64,000 nt of DNA, taken from NCBI GenBank assembly GCA_020073585.1, contig JAIQEV010000012.1, positions 1-64,000 on the forward strand, written 5' to 3'. This DNA comes from Terriglobia bacterium (GTDB lineage Bacteria; Acidobacteriota; Terriglobia; Acidiferrales; UBA7541). Below the pieces are notes generated by a model. The model saw only the letters and a program-made list of their open reading frames with translations, did no database searches and was not told where the DNA came from. Within the stretch, counting starts at the first letter, position 1; each line of letters begins with the position of its first letter. The translations under genes were made by a program, and so were the position numbers. This document shows, piece after piece, positions 16,511 to 24,389 of this stretch.

Positions 16511-17128
16511 ATGGACTCCAGCGACCAATTTCTCAACCTTTTTGAATCCGCGGGGGCCATCCGCCGCGGCCATTTCGAGCTCTCCAGCGGCCTGCACAGC
16601 GCTATGTACGTGCAGTGCGCCCTGGTGCTGCAGTATCCCCGCTACGCGGAGCGTCTCGGCGCGGCTCTGGCCGCCTGCTTCGCCCAGGACCGCGTCGAAG
16701 TCGTGGTCTCCCCGGCCATGGGCGGCATTATCATCGGCCAGGAAGTGGCTCGCGCCCTCCCCGAGCCTCCGGGCGGCTCCAGCGGCGGCACCCCCGCGCT
16801 CTTCGTCGAACGCGACGCCAGCGGCTCGATGTCCCTCCGCCGCGGCTTTAGCCTCAATCCCGGCCAGCGCGTCCTGGTCATCGAAGACGTCTGGACCACC
16901 GGCGGCTCCACCCTCGAAGCCATCCGCGTCGTGGAAGAGGCCGGTGGCGTAGTCGTGGCCGTAGGCGCGCTCATCGACCGCAGCGGCGGCAAGATCGACT
17001 TTCCCGTTCCGGCGCGCGCCCTGCTCGGCCTGACCATCGACAGCTACCAGCCCGCCGCCTGCCCCCTCTGCCGCGAGGGTAACCCCGCCGTCAAACCTGG
17101 GAGCCGCTTCGTCCGCGCCGGGCGCTGA
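16511..17128 (+). CDS. pyrE: Orotate phosphoribosyltransferase
   Basis: 205 aa, making orotidine 5'-phosphate from orotate and PRPP in pyrimidine synthesis. The N-terminal GHFELSSGLHS substrate motif, the VVVSPAMGGIIIGQEVAR segment and the PRPP-binding loop VLVIEDVWTTGGST are all present. The ATG at 16511 is chosen; an in-frame GTG at 16499 would add four residues. The C-terminal tail with a Cys-x-x-Cys (CPLCREG) is typical of this PyrE subgroup. It is followed after 22 bp by truA. Confidence 0.94.
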   Translation: MDSSDQFLNLFESAGAIRRGHFELSSGLHSAMYVQCALVLQYPRYAERLGAALAACFAQDRVEVVVSPAMGGIIIGQEVARALPEPPGGSSGGTPALFVERDASGSMSLRRGFSLNPGQRVLVIEDVWTTGGSTLEAIRVVEEAGGVVVAVGALIDRSGGKIDFPVPARALLGLTIDSYQPAACPLCREGNPAVKPGSRFVRAGR

Positions 17129-17150
17129 CGCCCCGCGCCGTGCTCACCGC

Positions 17151-17945
17151 ATGCGCTACTTCAAGCTGACCATCGCCTATGACGGCACCGATTTCCACGG
17201 CTGGCAAAACCAGCCCAACAAGCCCACCATTCAGGGCGCCATCACCACCGTCCTCCACCGCCTCACCCAGGAGCGCATGGTCCTCCACTGCGCCGGGCGC
17301 ACCGACGCCGGCGTTCACGCCCTCGGCCAGGTGGCGCACTTCCAGACTCGCTCCGGCCTCGGCGCCTCCGAGTTCCAGCGCGCCTGCAACGCCCTCTTGC
17401 CGCCGAGCATCCGCATCGTCGCCGCCGAAGAGGTCGGCCCGACTTTCCACTCCCGCTATGACGCCCTCGGCAAGACCTACCGCTACCGCATCTACCGCGG
17501 CCGCGTCCTCCCGCCCACCCACTGGCGCTACGTCCTGCACTACCCTTATCCTCTCGACGAAGCGCGCATGGCCGAGGCCGCCGCTCGCTACGTTGGCGTC
17601 CACGATTTCGCCTCCTTCGCCGCCTCCACCGGCTCCGAAGAGGACGACCGCGAGCGCGAAACCCTGCGCGAAATCTTCTCCGCCGAAGTCCGGCGCGCCG
17701 CCGACCCTGAAGAGCTGCACTTCACCGTGCGCGGTAAATCCTTCCTCCGCTACATGGTCCGCAAGATGACCGGCACCCTGCTCGATATCGGCCGCGGCAA
17801 GCTCCAGCCCGCGGACATCGACCGCCTCTACGCGCTGCGCGACCGCTCCAAGTCCGGGCCCACCGTCCCCCCGCAGGGCCTGTGGATGGTCGAAGTCGCC
17901 TATCCCGAGCCCTGGCGCATTACCGCCCCGCCGTCCGTGTCTTGA
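17151..17945 (+). CDS. truA: tRNA pseudouridine(38-40) synthase
   Basis: 264 aa enzyme that isomerises uridines 38, 39 and 40 in the tRNA anticodon arm. The catalytic Asp52 is in the signature GRTDAGVHA, and the N-terminal LTIAYDGTDFHGWQ and C-terminal FLRYMVRKMTGTL motifs are intact. Length is normal. It sits between pyrE and an aldehyde dehydrogenase on the plus strand, with short gaps suggesting one transcript. Confidence 0.96.
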   Translation: MRYFKLTIAYDGTDFHGWQNQPNKPTIQGAITTVLHRLTQERMVLHCAGRTDAGVHALGQVAHFQTRSGLGASEFQRACNALLPPSIRIVAAEEVGPTFHSRYDALGKTYRYRIYRGRVLPPTHWRYVLHYPYPLDEARMAEAAARYVGVHDFASFAASTGSEEDDRERETLREIFSAEVRRAADPEELHFTVRGKSFLRYMVRKMTGTLLDIGRGKLQPADIDRLYALRDRSKSGPTVPPQGLWMVEVAYPEPWRITAPPSVS

Positions 17946-17972
17946 TCTCCGTTTTCGGTTAGAATCCCGCCA

Positions 17973-19544
17973 ATGGCTACCCCTGCGATTCCGGCCGAGC
18001 TCTTGGCCTCGCTGAACCCCGCCACCGGCGAGGTTGCCGGGCAATTTGTGAAGACCCCTGCCGCGCTCCTCCCCGGCCTCTTCGCCCATGCCCGCGCCGC
18101 GCAGTCCGCCTGGGCCCAGCGCCCCATTGCCGAGCGCTGCGCGTTGCTCAAGAAATTCGCGGAACAATTGTTCTCCCAGCGCTCCGTTCTCGCCGATCTC
18201 GTCGTCCGCGAAACCGGCAAGCCCCGCGTCGAAGCCCTCTTCGCCGACCTCTTCGTCTCCCTCGATACCGCAACCTACTACGCCGCCAACGCCCCGGCCA
18301 TGCTGCGCCCGGAATCCGTCGCCCACCACAGCCTCGCCGCCAAGGCCAAATCCGGCCGCCTCCTCTTCGAGCCCTATGGCGTTCTCGGTATCGTCAGCTC
18401 CTGGAACTACCCGTTGGCCATTCCCCTTGGGCAGATCCTTCCCGCCGTCGCCGCCGGCAACGCCGTCGTCTGCAAGACCAGCGAGTTCACTCCCGCCTGT
18501 GGCGATGCCATCGCCGGCCTCTTCCGCGATTCCGGTTTTCCCGACGGCCTCGTCAGCATCGTCCAGGGCGGCGGGGAAGTGGGCCAGGCGCTCATCGCCG
18601 CCGGCCCGGACAAAGTCATCTTCACGGGCAGCGTGGCTACCGGCCGCCGCGTCGCCGAGGCCTGCGCCTCGCACCTCATTCCCTCCGTCCTCGAGCTGGG
18701 CGGCAAGGACGCCATGCTCGTCCTCGCCGATGCCGATCTGGACATCGCCGCCAGCGGCGCCGTCTGGGGCGGTTTCACCAACTGCGGCCAGGTCTGCCTC
18801 TCCGTCGAGCGCATTTTCGTGGAACGGTCCGTCAGCGAGGAGTTCGCCCGCCTCTGCGCCGAAAAAGCCCGCCGCCTGCGCCTCGGCCCGGGCAGCGACC
18901 CGGACACCGACGTCGGCCCGCTCATTCGCGCGCAGCATGTCCAGCGCGTCCACGACCTGGTCCAGGACGCCGTGGACCGCGGCGCTCGCCTCCTCGCCGG
19001 CGGCCGCCCTCGTCCCGATCTCGGCCCCTGCTTCTACGAGCCCACCGTCCTCCTCGATGCCGACCCCACCATGCGCCTCTTTCAGGAAGAGACCTTCGGC
19101 CCCATTCTCGCCATTCAGACCGTGCGCGACGCCGATGAAGCCGTGGCCCTTGCCAACGACTCGCCCTTCGCCCTCGCCGCCAGCGTCTGGACCGCCGATG
19201 CCCGCCGCGGCCGCGAGATTGCCGCGCGCCTCCGCGCCGGCGCGGTCATGGTCAACGACGTCATCAGCGGCTTCGCCATCGCCGAGGCCCCGCACGGCGG
19301 CTGCGGCGCCAGCGGCTGGGGCCGCACGCACTCCCGCTACGGTCTGCTCGAAATGGTGCGCCTTAAGTATGTGGACACGGACCTGCTCCCCGGCCGCGCC
19401 AAGCCCTGGTGGTATCGTTATGGCGCGGATCTGGAGCGCGCCGCCGACGCTTTCTTGCAATTTCAGTTTGGCCGTGGCCTCGCCGCGCGCCTGCGTCACG
19501 CCCGCGCCGCGCTCAAAACCATGTTCCGCAACCACGGCTTATGA
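17973..19544 (+). CDS. NAD(P)-dependent aldehyde dehydrogenase
   Basis: 523 aa member of the ALDH superfamily, oxidising an unidentified aldehyde to the acid. The general base Glu241 is in LELGGKD and the catalytic Cys275 is in NCGQVCLS; the cofactor-binding FTGSVATG loop is at 217-224. A C-terminal extension beyond the usual roughly 480 residues (KPWWYRYG... to the end) resembles the membrane-associated ALDH group that acts on fatty or aromatic aldehydes, but I see no clear transmembrane helix. It starts 27 bp after truA. Confidence 0.9.
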   Translation: MATPAIPAELLASLNPATGEVAGQFVKTPAALLPGLFAHARAAQSAWAQRPIAERCALLKKFAEQLFSQRSVLADLVVRETGKPRVEALFADLFVSLDTATYYAANAPAMLRPESVAHHSLAAKAKSGRLLFEPYGVLGIVSSWNYPLAIPLGQILPAVAAGNAVVCKTSEFTPACGDAIAGLFRDSGFPDGLVSIVQGGGEVGQALIAAGPDKVIFTGSVATGRRVAEACASHLIPSVLELGGKDAMLVLADADLDIAASGAVWGGFTNCGQVCLSVERIFVERSVSEEFARLCAEKARRLRLGPGSDPDTDVGPLIRAQHVQRVHDLVQDAVDRGARLLAGGRPRPDLGPCFYEPTVLLDADPTMRLFQEETFGPILAIQTVRDADEAVALANDSPFALAASVWTADARRGREIAARLRAGAVMVNDVISGFAIAEAPHGGCGASGWGRTHSRYGLLEMVRLKYVDTDLLPGRAKPWWYRYGADLERAADAFLQFQFGRGLAARLRHARAALKTMFRNHGL

Positions 19545-19659
19545 CGCGCCGCTGTTGCCCTTATGTAGGCGCCGGGCGGAATTTATCCCGACCTTGTCGG
19601 GAGCCCGGCCTCTTTCTTGGTATTCTGATGTTGTCCTTACGGTAAGAGGAGGAACCCCC

Positions 19660-19956
19660 ATGGCGGAAGAACCCAAGACCGGAGCAAGTGCTCCGGAAAC
19701 TGCCGGCGCTTCGGGCGGCGCAGCCGTCACCAGCGCCCCCAAGCTCAAAACCCGCAAACCCAAGCAGCGCGCCTGCGACGAAAAAGACCCCAAGGGCAAG
19801 CTCTGCAACGGCCACCTCAAGCGCTGGTACGACTACCCGCAGGAGATCGCCGCGCTGATCGGCCCGGCGGCCGAAATTTATCGCTGCGAATTCTGTAAGA
19901 CGCTCTACCGTCCTGATCCCGCGCAGCAGCCCCACAGCTACACGCAGCGCTACTGA
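19660..19956 (+). CDS. Small Cys-rich (zinc-ribbon-like) protein of unknown function
   Basis: 98 aa. Residues 1-30 are low-complexity Ala/Gly/Ser/Thr. A basic stretch (KLKTRKPKQR) and a possible zinc site follow: Cys39 and Cys49 in a spaced pair, then CEFC near residue 76. The start is an ATG with a strong AAGAGGAGG ribosome site 6 nt upstream. It is soluble and has no signal peptide. It stands alone between the aldehyde dehydrogenase and the leuA-like gene. I do not recognise a named family. Confidence 0.75.
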   Translation: MAEEPKTGASAPETAGASGGAAVTSAPKLKTRKPKQRACDEKDPKGKLCNGHLKRWYDYPQEIAALIGPAAEIYRCEFCKTLYRPDPAQQPHSYTQRY

Positions 19957-20010
19957 GAATTCCTAAGAGCGAGTTGCCAAGTGTGAGTTTCTAAGAGCCC
20001 CTATTCCCGT

Positions 20011-20037
20011 CATTCCGAGCGAAGCGAGGAATCTCTC
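20011..20037 (+). repeat. Dispersed 27-bp intergenic repeat, copy 1
   Basis: It begins CATTCCGAGCGAAGCGAGGA and is identical over 27 bp to the reverse-oriented copy at 41625-41651; an interrupted version lies at 28031-28081. It contains the short palindrome GAGCGAAGCGA and lies 45 bp before the leuA-like start. Confidence 0.85.
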
Positions 20038-20081
20038 TTGGGCAGGGGCAAGCAAGCGCAAGGCACTGGAGGATTCCCGCA

Positions 20082-21332
20082 ATGCCGCAAAACGATCTGC
20101 CCCTGGAAAGCCTGATCTACGATTGGAACACTGTCGCCCCGCCGGCCATCCCCCCCGGCACGCGCATTCTCCTCAACGACGAAACCCTGCGCGACGGCCT
20201 GCAGAACCCCTCCGTCCACGACCCCAGCATCGCGGAAAAAATCGAAATCCTCCACCTCATGGAGGCCCTCGGCCTCGATTCCGTGAACATCGGCCTGCCT
20301 GGCGCCGGACCCCGCGCCGTCGAGCACACCGAAGCCCTGGCCCGCGAGATCGCCACGAACCGCATGCGCATCCGCCCCAACTGCGCCGCGCGCACCCACG
20401 AAAACGATATCCGCCCGATCGCCGAAATCTCCCAGCGCGTGGGCATCGCTCTCGAAGCCGCCACCTTCCTCGGCTCCAGCCCCATCCGCCGCCTCGTCGA
20501 GGACTGGACCGTGGATCACCTCCAGCGCACCACCGAAAAAGCCGTGCGCTTCGCCGTCGCCGAAGGCCTGCCCTCCATGTACGTCACTGAAGACACCACC
20601 CGCACCGATCCCGAGACGGTCAAGCGTCTCTATTCCACCGCCATCTCCTGCGGCGCGCGCGCCATCGTCCTCTGCGACACCGTCGGTCACGCCACTCCCC
20701 AGGGCGCCTACAACCTCGTCAAATTCGCCGTCGAGGAAATCGTCAAGCCCTCCGGCGCTGCCATCCGCGTGGACTGGCACGGTCACTGCGACCGCGGCCT
20801 GGCCATCGCCAATTCCCTCGCCGCCGTCGCCGCTGGCGCGCAGCAGGTCCACGCCGCCGCCAACTCTCTCGGCGAGCGCGTCGGCAATACCCCCATGGAG
20901 CTGATGCTCGTCAATCTTCGCCTCATGGGCCTCATCGACCGCGACCTCTCCCGCCTCAAGGAGTACTGCGAAAAAGTCGCCCGCGCCACGCACACCACCA
21001 TCCCCCCGAACTATCCCGTCGTCGGCCGCGACGCTTTCCGCACCGCCACCGGCGTCCACGCCGCGGCCATCGTCAAGGCCTCCCGCAAGAACGATCGCAT
21101 GCTCGCCGACTCCATCTACAGCGGCGTCCCCGCGCATCTCTTCGGCCTCGACCAGATCGTCGAAATCGGCCCCATGAGCGGCAAATCCAACGTCCTCTTC
21201 TGGCTCGAGAAGCGCCGCATCCCGGCCGGCGACGATCTGGTCAACCGCATCTTCGACGCCGCCAAGCAGTCGTCGCGCGTCTTGACCGACAGCGAGATTC
21301 TGGCCCTATGCTCCGAATCGCCCCGCAATTGA
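20082..21332 (+). CDS. 2-isopropylmalate synthase/homocitrate synthase-like acyltransferase (short, no regulatory domain)
   Basis: 416 aa HMGL-like TIM barrel. The catalytic DETLRDG motif is at 33-39, the metal-binding pair is HGH (in DWHGHCDRG) and the C-terminal barrel signature is ANSLGERVGN. The usual HGHND reads HGHCD. The LeuA allosteric dimer domain is absent, so it would be insensitive to leucine by that route, or it is a different condensing enzyme (citramalate or homocitrate type). leuC and leuD are 7 kb away on the other strand, which supports a leucine role. A GGAGG site lies 9 nt before the ATG. Confidence 0.75.
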   Translation: MPQNDLPLESLIYDWNTVAPPAIPPGTRILLNDETLRDGLQNPSVHDPSIAEKIEILHLMEALGLDSVNIGLPGAGPRAVEHTEALAREIATNRMRIRPNCAARTHENDIRPIAEISQRVGIALEAATFLGSSPIRRLVEDWTVDHLQRTTEKAVRFAVAEGLPSMYVTEDTTRTDPETVKRLYSTAISCGARAIVLCDTVGHATPQGAYNLVKFAVEEIVKPSGAAIRVDWHGHCDRGLAIANSLAAVAAGAQQVHAAANSLGERVGNTPMELMLVNLRLMGLIDRDLSRLKEYCEKVARATHTTIPPNYPVVGRDAFRTATGVHAAAIVKASRKNDRMLADSIYSGVPAHLFGLDQIVEIGPMSGKSNVLFWLEKRRIPAGDDLVNRIFDAAKQSSRVLTDSEILALCSESPRN

Positions 21333-22669
21333 AGCGCCCGGCGCGCCGCCCCGCTCCCGCGCCGTCCACTCGCCGCGCAACTGCCGCCGTGAAACGCGCC
21401 CTGCTTTGGGTTATCCTCTTCGCCATGCCGGCTCGCACCGCTCCTCTTCCTCGGGGTGCCGCCTCCGCTTCCGCGGAGTCCCTGGCCATTCAACCGCACG
21501 TCCACGCGGCCCTCGACTGGTTCGCCCGCAATCTTTCCTGGATCAACGACGAGCAGGCGCGCCTCACCGCCATCCCCGCGCCGCCCTTCCAGGAAGCCGA
21601 GCGCGCCGCCGCCATGAAGGCCGTGCTCTCCGCTGCCGGCTTGCAGGTGCGCATCGATTCCGCCGGCAACGTCATCGGCGAGCTGCGCGGCGCCCGCGAG
21701 CGCGAGTTGGTCCTGCTCTCCGCGCATCTCGACACCGTCTTTCCCCCCGGCACCGATGTCCGCGTGCGCCGCGAGAAATCCCGCCTGCTGGCCCCCGGCA
21801 TCTCCGACAACGGCGCCGGCCTTGCCGCGCTCGTCGCCCTCGCCCGCTCCCTGCATGCCGCGCACCTCCGCCCGCAGCGCACCATTCTCTTTGTCGCCAA
21901 CGTCGGCGAAGAAGGCGAAGGCAATCTCCGCGGCATGCGTGCCCTCGTGGACGATTCCGCCGGCCGCCTCAAGGCTGTCCTGGTCCTCGACGGCGCAGGC
22001 ACCGACCACGTCAGCACCAAGGCCCTGGCCTCCCGCCGCCTCGAAGTCGTGGTCACCGGCCCCGGCGGCCACAGTTGGTCGGATTTTGGCCTCCCCAACC
22101 CCATCAACGCCCTCGTCCGCGGCTCCGTGCGCTTCATCAGCACCCGCGTTTCCCCGGGCCCCCGCACGACCTTCAACCTCGGCGAAATCCACGGCGGCAC
22201 CTCCGTCAACTCCATTCCCCACGAGGCCCGCCTGAAAGTGGACATCCGCTCCGAGAGCCCGGACGAAATCGTGCGCCTGGAAGTGGCTCTGCGCGAGTGC
22301 ATCGCCGCCGGCGTCCGCGACGAACTGCAGGCCGCCACCCGCCCCAGCCCCGGCAAGCTCGAATGGCGGCTCAACGTGCTCGGCAGCCGCCCCGGCGGCG
22401 AGGGCCGCCCGGATTCGCCCTTGCTCGCCGCTCTGCGCTCCGCAGACGAGTTCCTCGGCAATGAATCGCGCCTCGAGCGCTCCTCCACCGACGCCAATAT
22501 CCCGCTCTCTGAGGGCATTGACGCCATCTCCATCGGCGCCGGCGGCGCCGGCGGCGGCGCGCACTCGCTCCAGGAGTGGTACGACCCGGAAGGCCGCGAA
22601 ATGGGCCTTAAGCGCGCTCTTCTGACTCTGCTGGGCGTTTCCGGTGTGGTCCCGGAGAAAACCAAGTGA
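21308..22669 (+). CDS. M20-family metallopeptidase, exported
   Basis: 453 aa di-zinc aminopeptidase/carboxypeptidase-like enzyme. The metal and catalytic motifs are in order: LLSAHLDTV (His, Asp), GISDNGAGLAAL (bridging Asp), VANVGEEGEGN (general-base Glu and ligand Glu), and AGGGAHSLQEW (His) at the C-terminus, with the dimerisation lid (TGPGGHSW) in the middle. The N-terminus is Arg-rich before a hydrophobic run; an in-frame GTG at 21389 gives a cleaner signal peptide and removes the 25-bp overlap with the leuA-like gene, so it may be the true start. Its stop overlaps the next gene by 4 bp. Confidence 0.9.
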   Translation: MLRIAPQLKRPARRPAPAPSTRRATAAVKRALLWVILFAMPARTAPLPRGAASASAESLAIQPHVHAALDWFARNLSWINDEQARLTAIPAPPFQEAERAAAMKAVLSAAGLQVRIDSAGNVIGELRGARERELVLLSAHLDTVFPPGTDVRVRREKSRLLAPGISDNGAGLAALVALARSLHAAHLRPQRTILFVANVGEEGEGNLRGMRALVDDSAGRLKAVLVLDGAGTDHVSTKALASRRLEVVVTGPGGHSWSDFGLPNPINALVRGSVRFISTRVSPGPRTTFNLGEIHGGTSVNSIPHEARLKVDIRSESPDEIVRLEVALRECIAAGVRDELQAATRPSPGKLEWRLNVLGSRPGGEGRPDSPLLAALRSADEFLGNESRLERSSTDANIPLSEGIDAISIGAGGAGGGAHSLQEWYDPEGREMGLKRALLTLLGVSGVVPEKTK

Positions 22670-24366
22670 ATCGAGCTGCAGGATTGTTTTGCCTGGGAGC
22701 CGCGCTATTTGCGCAAGCGGCGTTTGGGCAAGGCTCCCCCAATAGCGCACAAAAGCCTATTGCGCCGGATGCCCAGACGGTTGTCTACCGCAACGCACGC
22801 ATCTACACCAATGATCCCGGGCATCCTTGGGCCGAAGCCCTCGTCGTCCGCGGCGAATTCCTCCTCGGCGTCATCGGCGAAACTGGTGTCGCGCAGTGGG
22901 CCGCGCAGGGAACTCCAATCATTGATCTCCACGGCGCCTTCGTCCTCCCCGGCTTCAACGACGCCCACGTCCATCTCGGCGGCGCCGGCACCGATCTCCT
23001 CCACGTCCAGCTCAACGGCGTAGCCTCCATCCCCGAGCTGCAGCGCCGCATCCGCGAAGCCGCCGCCGCGCGCAAACCCGGTGAATGGATCGTCGGCAGC
23101 GGCTGGGATCACACCCTCTGGCCCGAAAAGCGTTTTCCCACCCGCCAGCAGCTCGATGCCGCCGCTCCCGGCAATCCCGTCCTGCTGACTCACGTCTCTG
23201 GCCACGTCGCCGTCGCCAGCTCCCTGGCCCTGCAACTTGCCGGCGTCAGCAAAGCCACGGCGAACCCGAGCGGCGGCGAAATCGAACGCGACGCCGCGGG
23301 CGAGATCACCGGCATGCTCAAGGAAGATGCCGCGATGGCCCTCGTCGAGAAGAAGATTCCGCCGCTCACGCCCGAGCAGCGCCGCAAAGGCATCGAGCTG
23401 GCGCTGGCCGATGCCGCGAAAAACGGCGTCACCTCGCTCCAGGACAATTCCGCCTGGGAAGATTTCCTCGTCTACCGCGAGCTGCGGAAGGAAGGCCGCC
23501 TCACCGCGCGCATCACCGAGTGGCTGCCGTTCCCGGCTCCGCTCGAGCGCCTGGAAGCCCTGCGCCGCGAAGGCGGCACGACCGATCCCTGGCTCAGAAC
23601 GGGCGCGCTGAAGATGGTCGCCGACGGCGCGCTCGGCTCGCGCACCGCGGCCATGCTCGCGCCGTACGCGGATGAGCCCGGCACGCGCGGGATCATGACC
23701 ATCGAGCCGGAAAAGCTCCGCGAGCTGGCCATCGCCCGCGACCGCGCCGGTTTCCAGCTCGCCTTTCACGCCATCGGCGACCGCGCCAACCGCGTGGCCC
23801 TCGACGTTTTCGAAGCCGTCGCCAAAGCCAACGGCCCGCGCGACCGCCGCGGCCGCATCGAGCACGCCCAGGTCATCGCTCTCGAAGACATCCCGCGCTT
23901 CGCCCAGCTCGCCGTCATCGCCTCCATGCAGCCCTCGCACGAAACCACGGACATGCGCTGGGCCGAACAGCGCGTCGGCCCCCAGCGCGCCAAGGGCGCC
24001 TACGCCTGGGCCAGCCTCCAGAACTCCGGCGCGCGCCTGGCCTTCGGCACCGATTACGACGTCGAGCCCCTCAGCCCCTTGCGCGGCCTCTACGCCTGCG
24101 TCACCCGCGAACTCCCCGCCGGCGGCCCCGCTGGTGGCTGGCAGCCGCAGGAGAAAATTTCGCTCGCCGAGTGCATCCGCGCCTACACCTCCGGCTCGGC
24201 CTACGCCCAATTCGAGGAAGGGAAGAAGGGCGAGTTGCAAGAGGGCGAGTACGCCGATTTCGTCGTCCTCTCCGCCGACCTGACAAAAATCCCGCCGTCG
24301 CAATACACAAAGACGCATGTCCTGCGCACCGTCGTCGGCGGCCGCACCGTCTACCAGGAAAACTGA
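22666..24366 (+). CDS. Amidohydrolase family protein (YtcJ-like), exported
   Basis: 566 aa. A signal peptide (about residues 1-21) precedes a metal-dependent hydrolase TIM barrel with the HVHLGG metal site after VLPGFNDA, later ligand-type His residues in AFHAIGD and IEHAQV, and the final Asp in AFGTDYDVE. This is the Amidohydro_3 arrangement of YtcJ-like enzymes, whose substrates are mostly unknown. The GTG start overlaps the peptidase stop (GTGA), so the two are coupled and may act in one extracytoplasmic pathway on peptides or amides. Confidence 0.9.
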   Translation: MNRAAGLFCLGAALFAQAAFGQGSPNSAQKPIAPDAQTVVYRNARIYTNDPGHPWAEALVVRGEFLLGVIGETGVAQWAAQGTPIIDLHGAFVLPGFNDAHVHLGGAGTDLLHVQLNGVASIPELQRRIREAAAARKPGEWIVGSGWDHTLWPEKRFPTRQQLDAAAPGNPVLLTHVSGHVAVASSLALQLAGVSKATANPSGGEIERDAAGEITGMLKEDAAMALVEKKIPPLTPEQRRKGIELALADAAKNGVTSLQDNSAWEDFLVYRELRKEGRLTARITEWLPFPAPLERLEALRREGGTTDPWLRTGALKMVADGALGSRTAAMLAPYADEPGTRGIMTIEPEKLRELAIARDRAGFQLAFHAIGDRANRVALDVFEAVAKANGPRDRRGRIEHAQVIALEDIPRFAQLAVIASMQPSHETTDMRWAEQRVGPQRAKGAYAWASLQNSGARLAFGTDYDVEPLSPLRGLYACVTRELPAGGPAGGWQPQEKISLAECIRAYTSGSAYAQFEEGKKGELQEGEYADFVVLSADLTKIPPSQYTKTHVLRTVVGGRTVYQEN

Positions 24367-24389
24367 AAACGTTCAGTGCTCTCGCAGTT

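Noticed and set aside
17091-19535. 814-codon open frame on the minus strand over truA and the aldehyde dehydrogenase
   Set aside because: Composition is Gly/Ala/Asp/Val-rich without motifs; it is the antisense shadow of high-GC genes.
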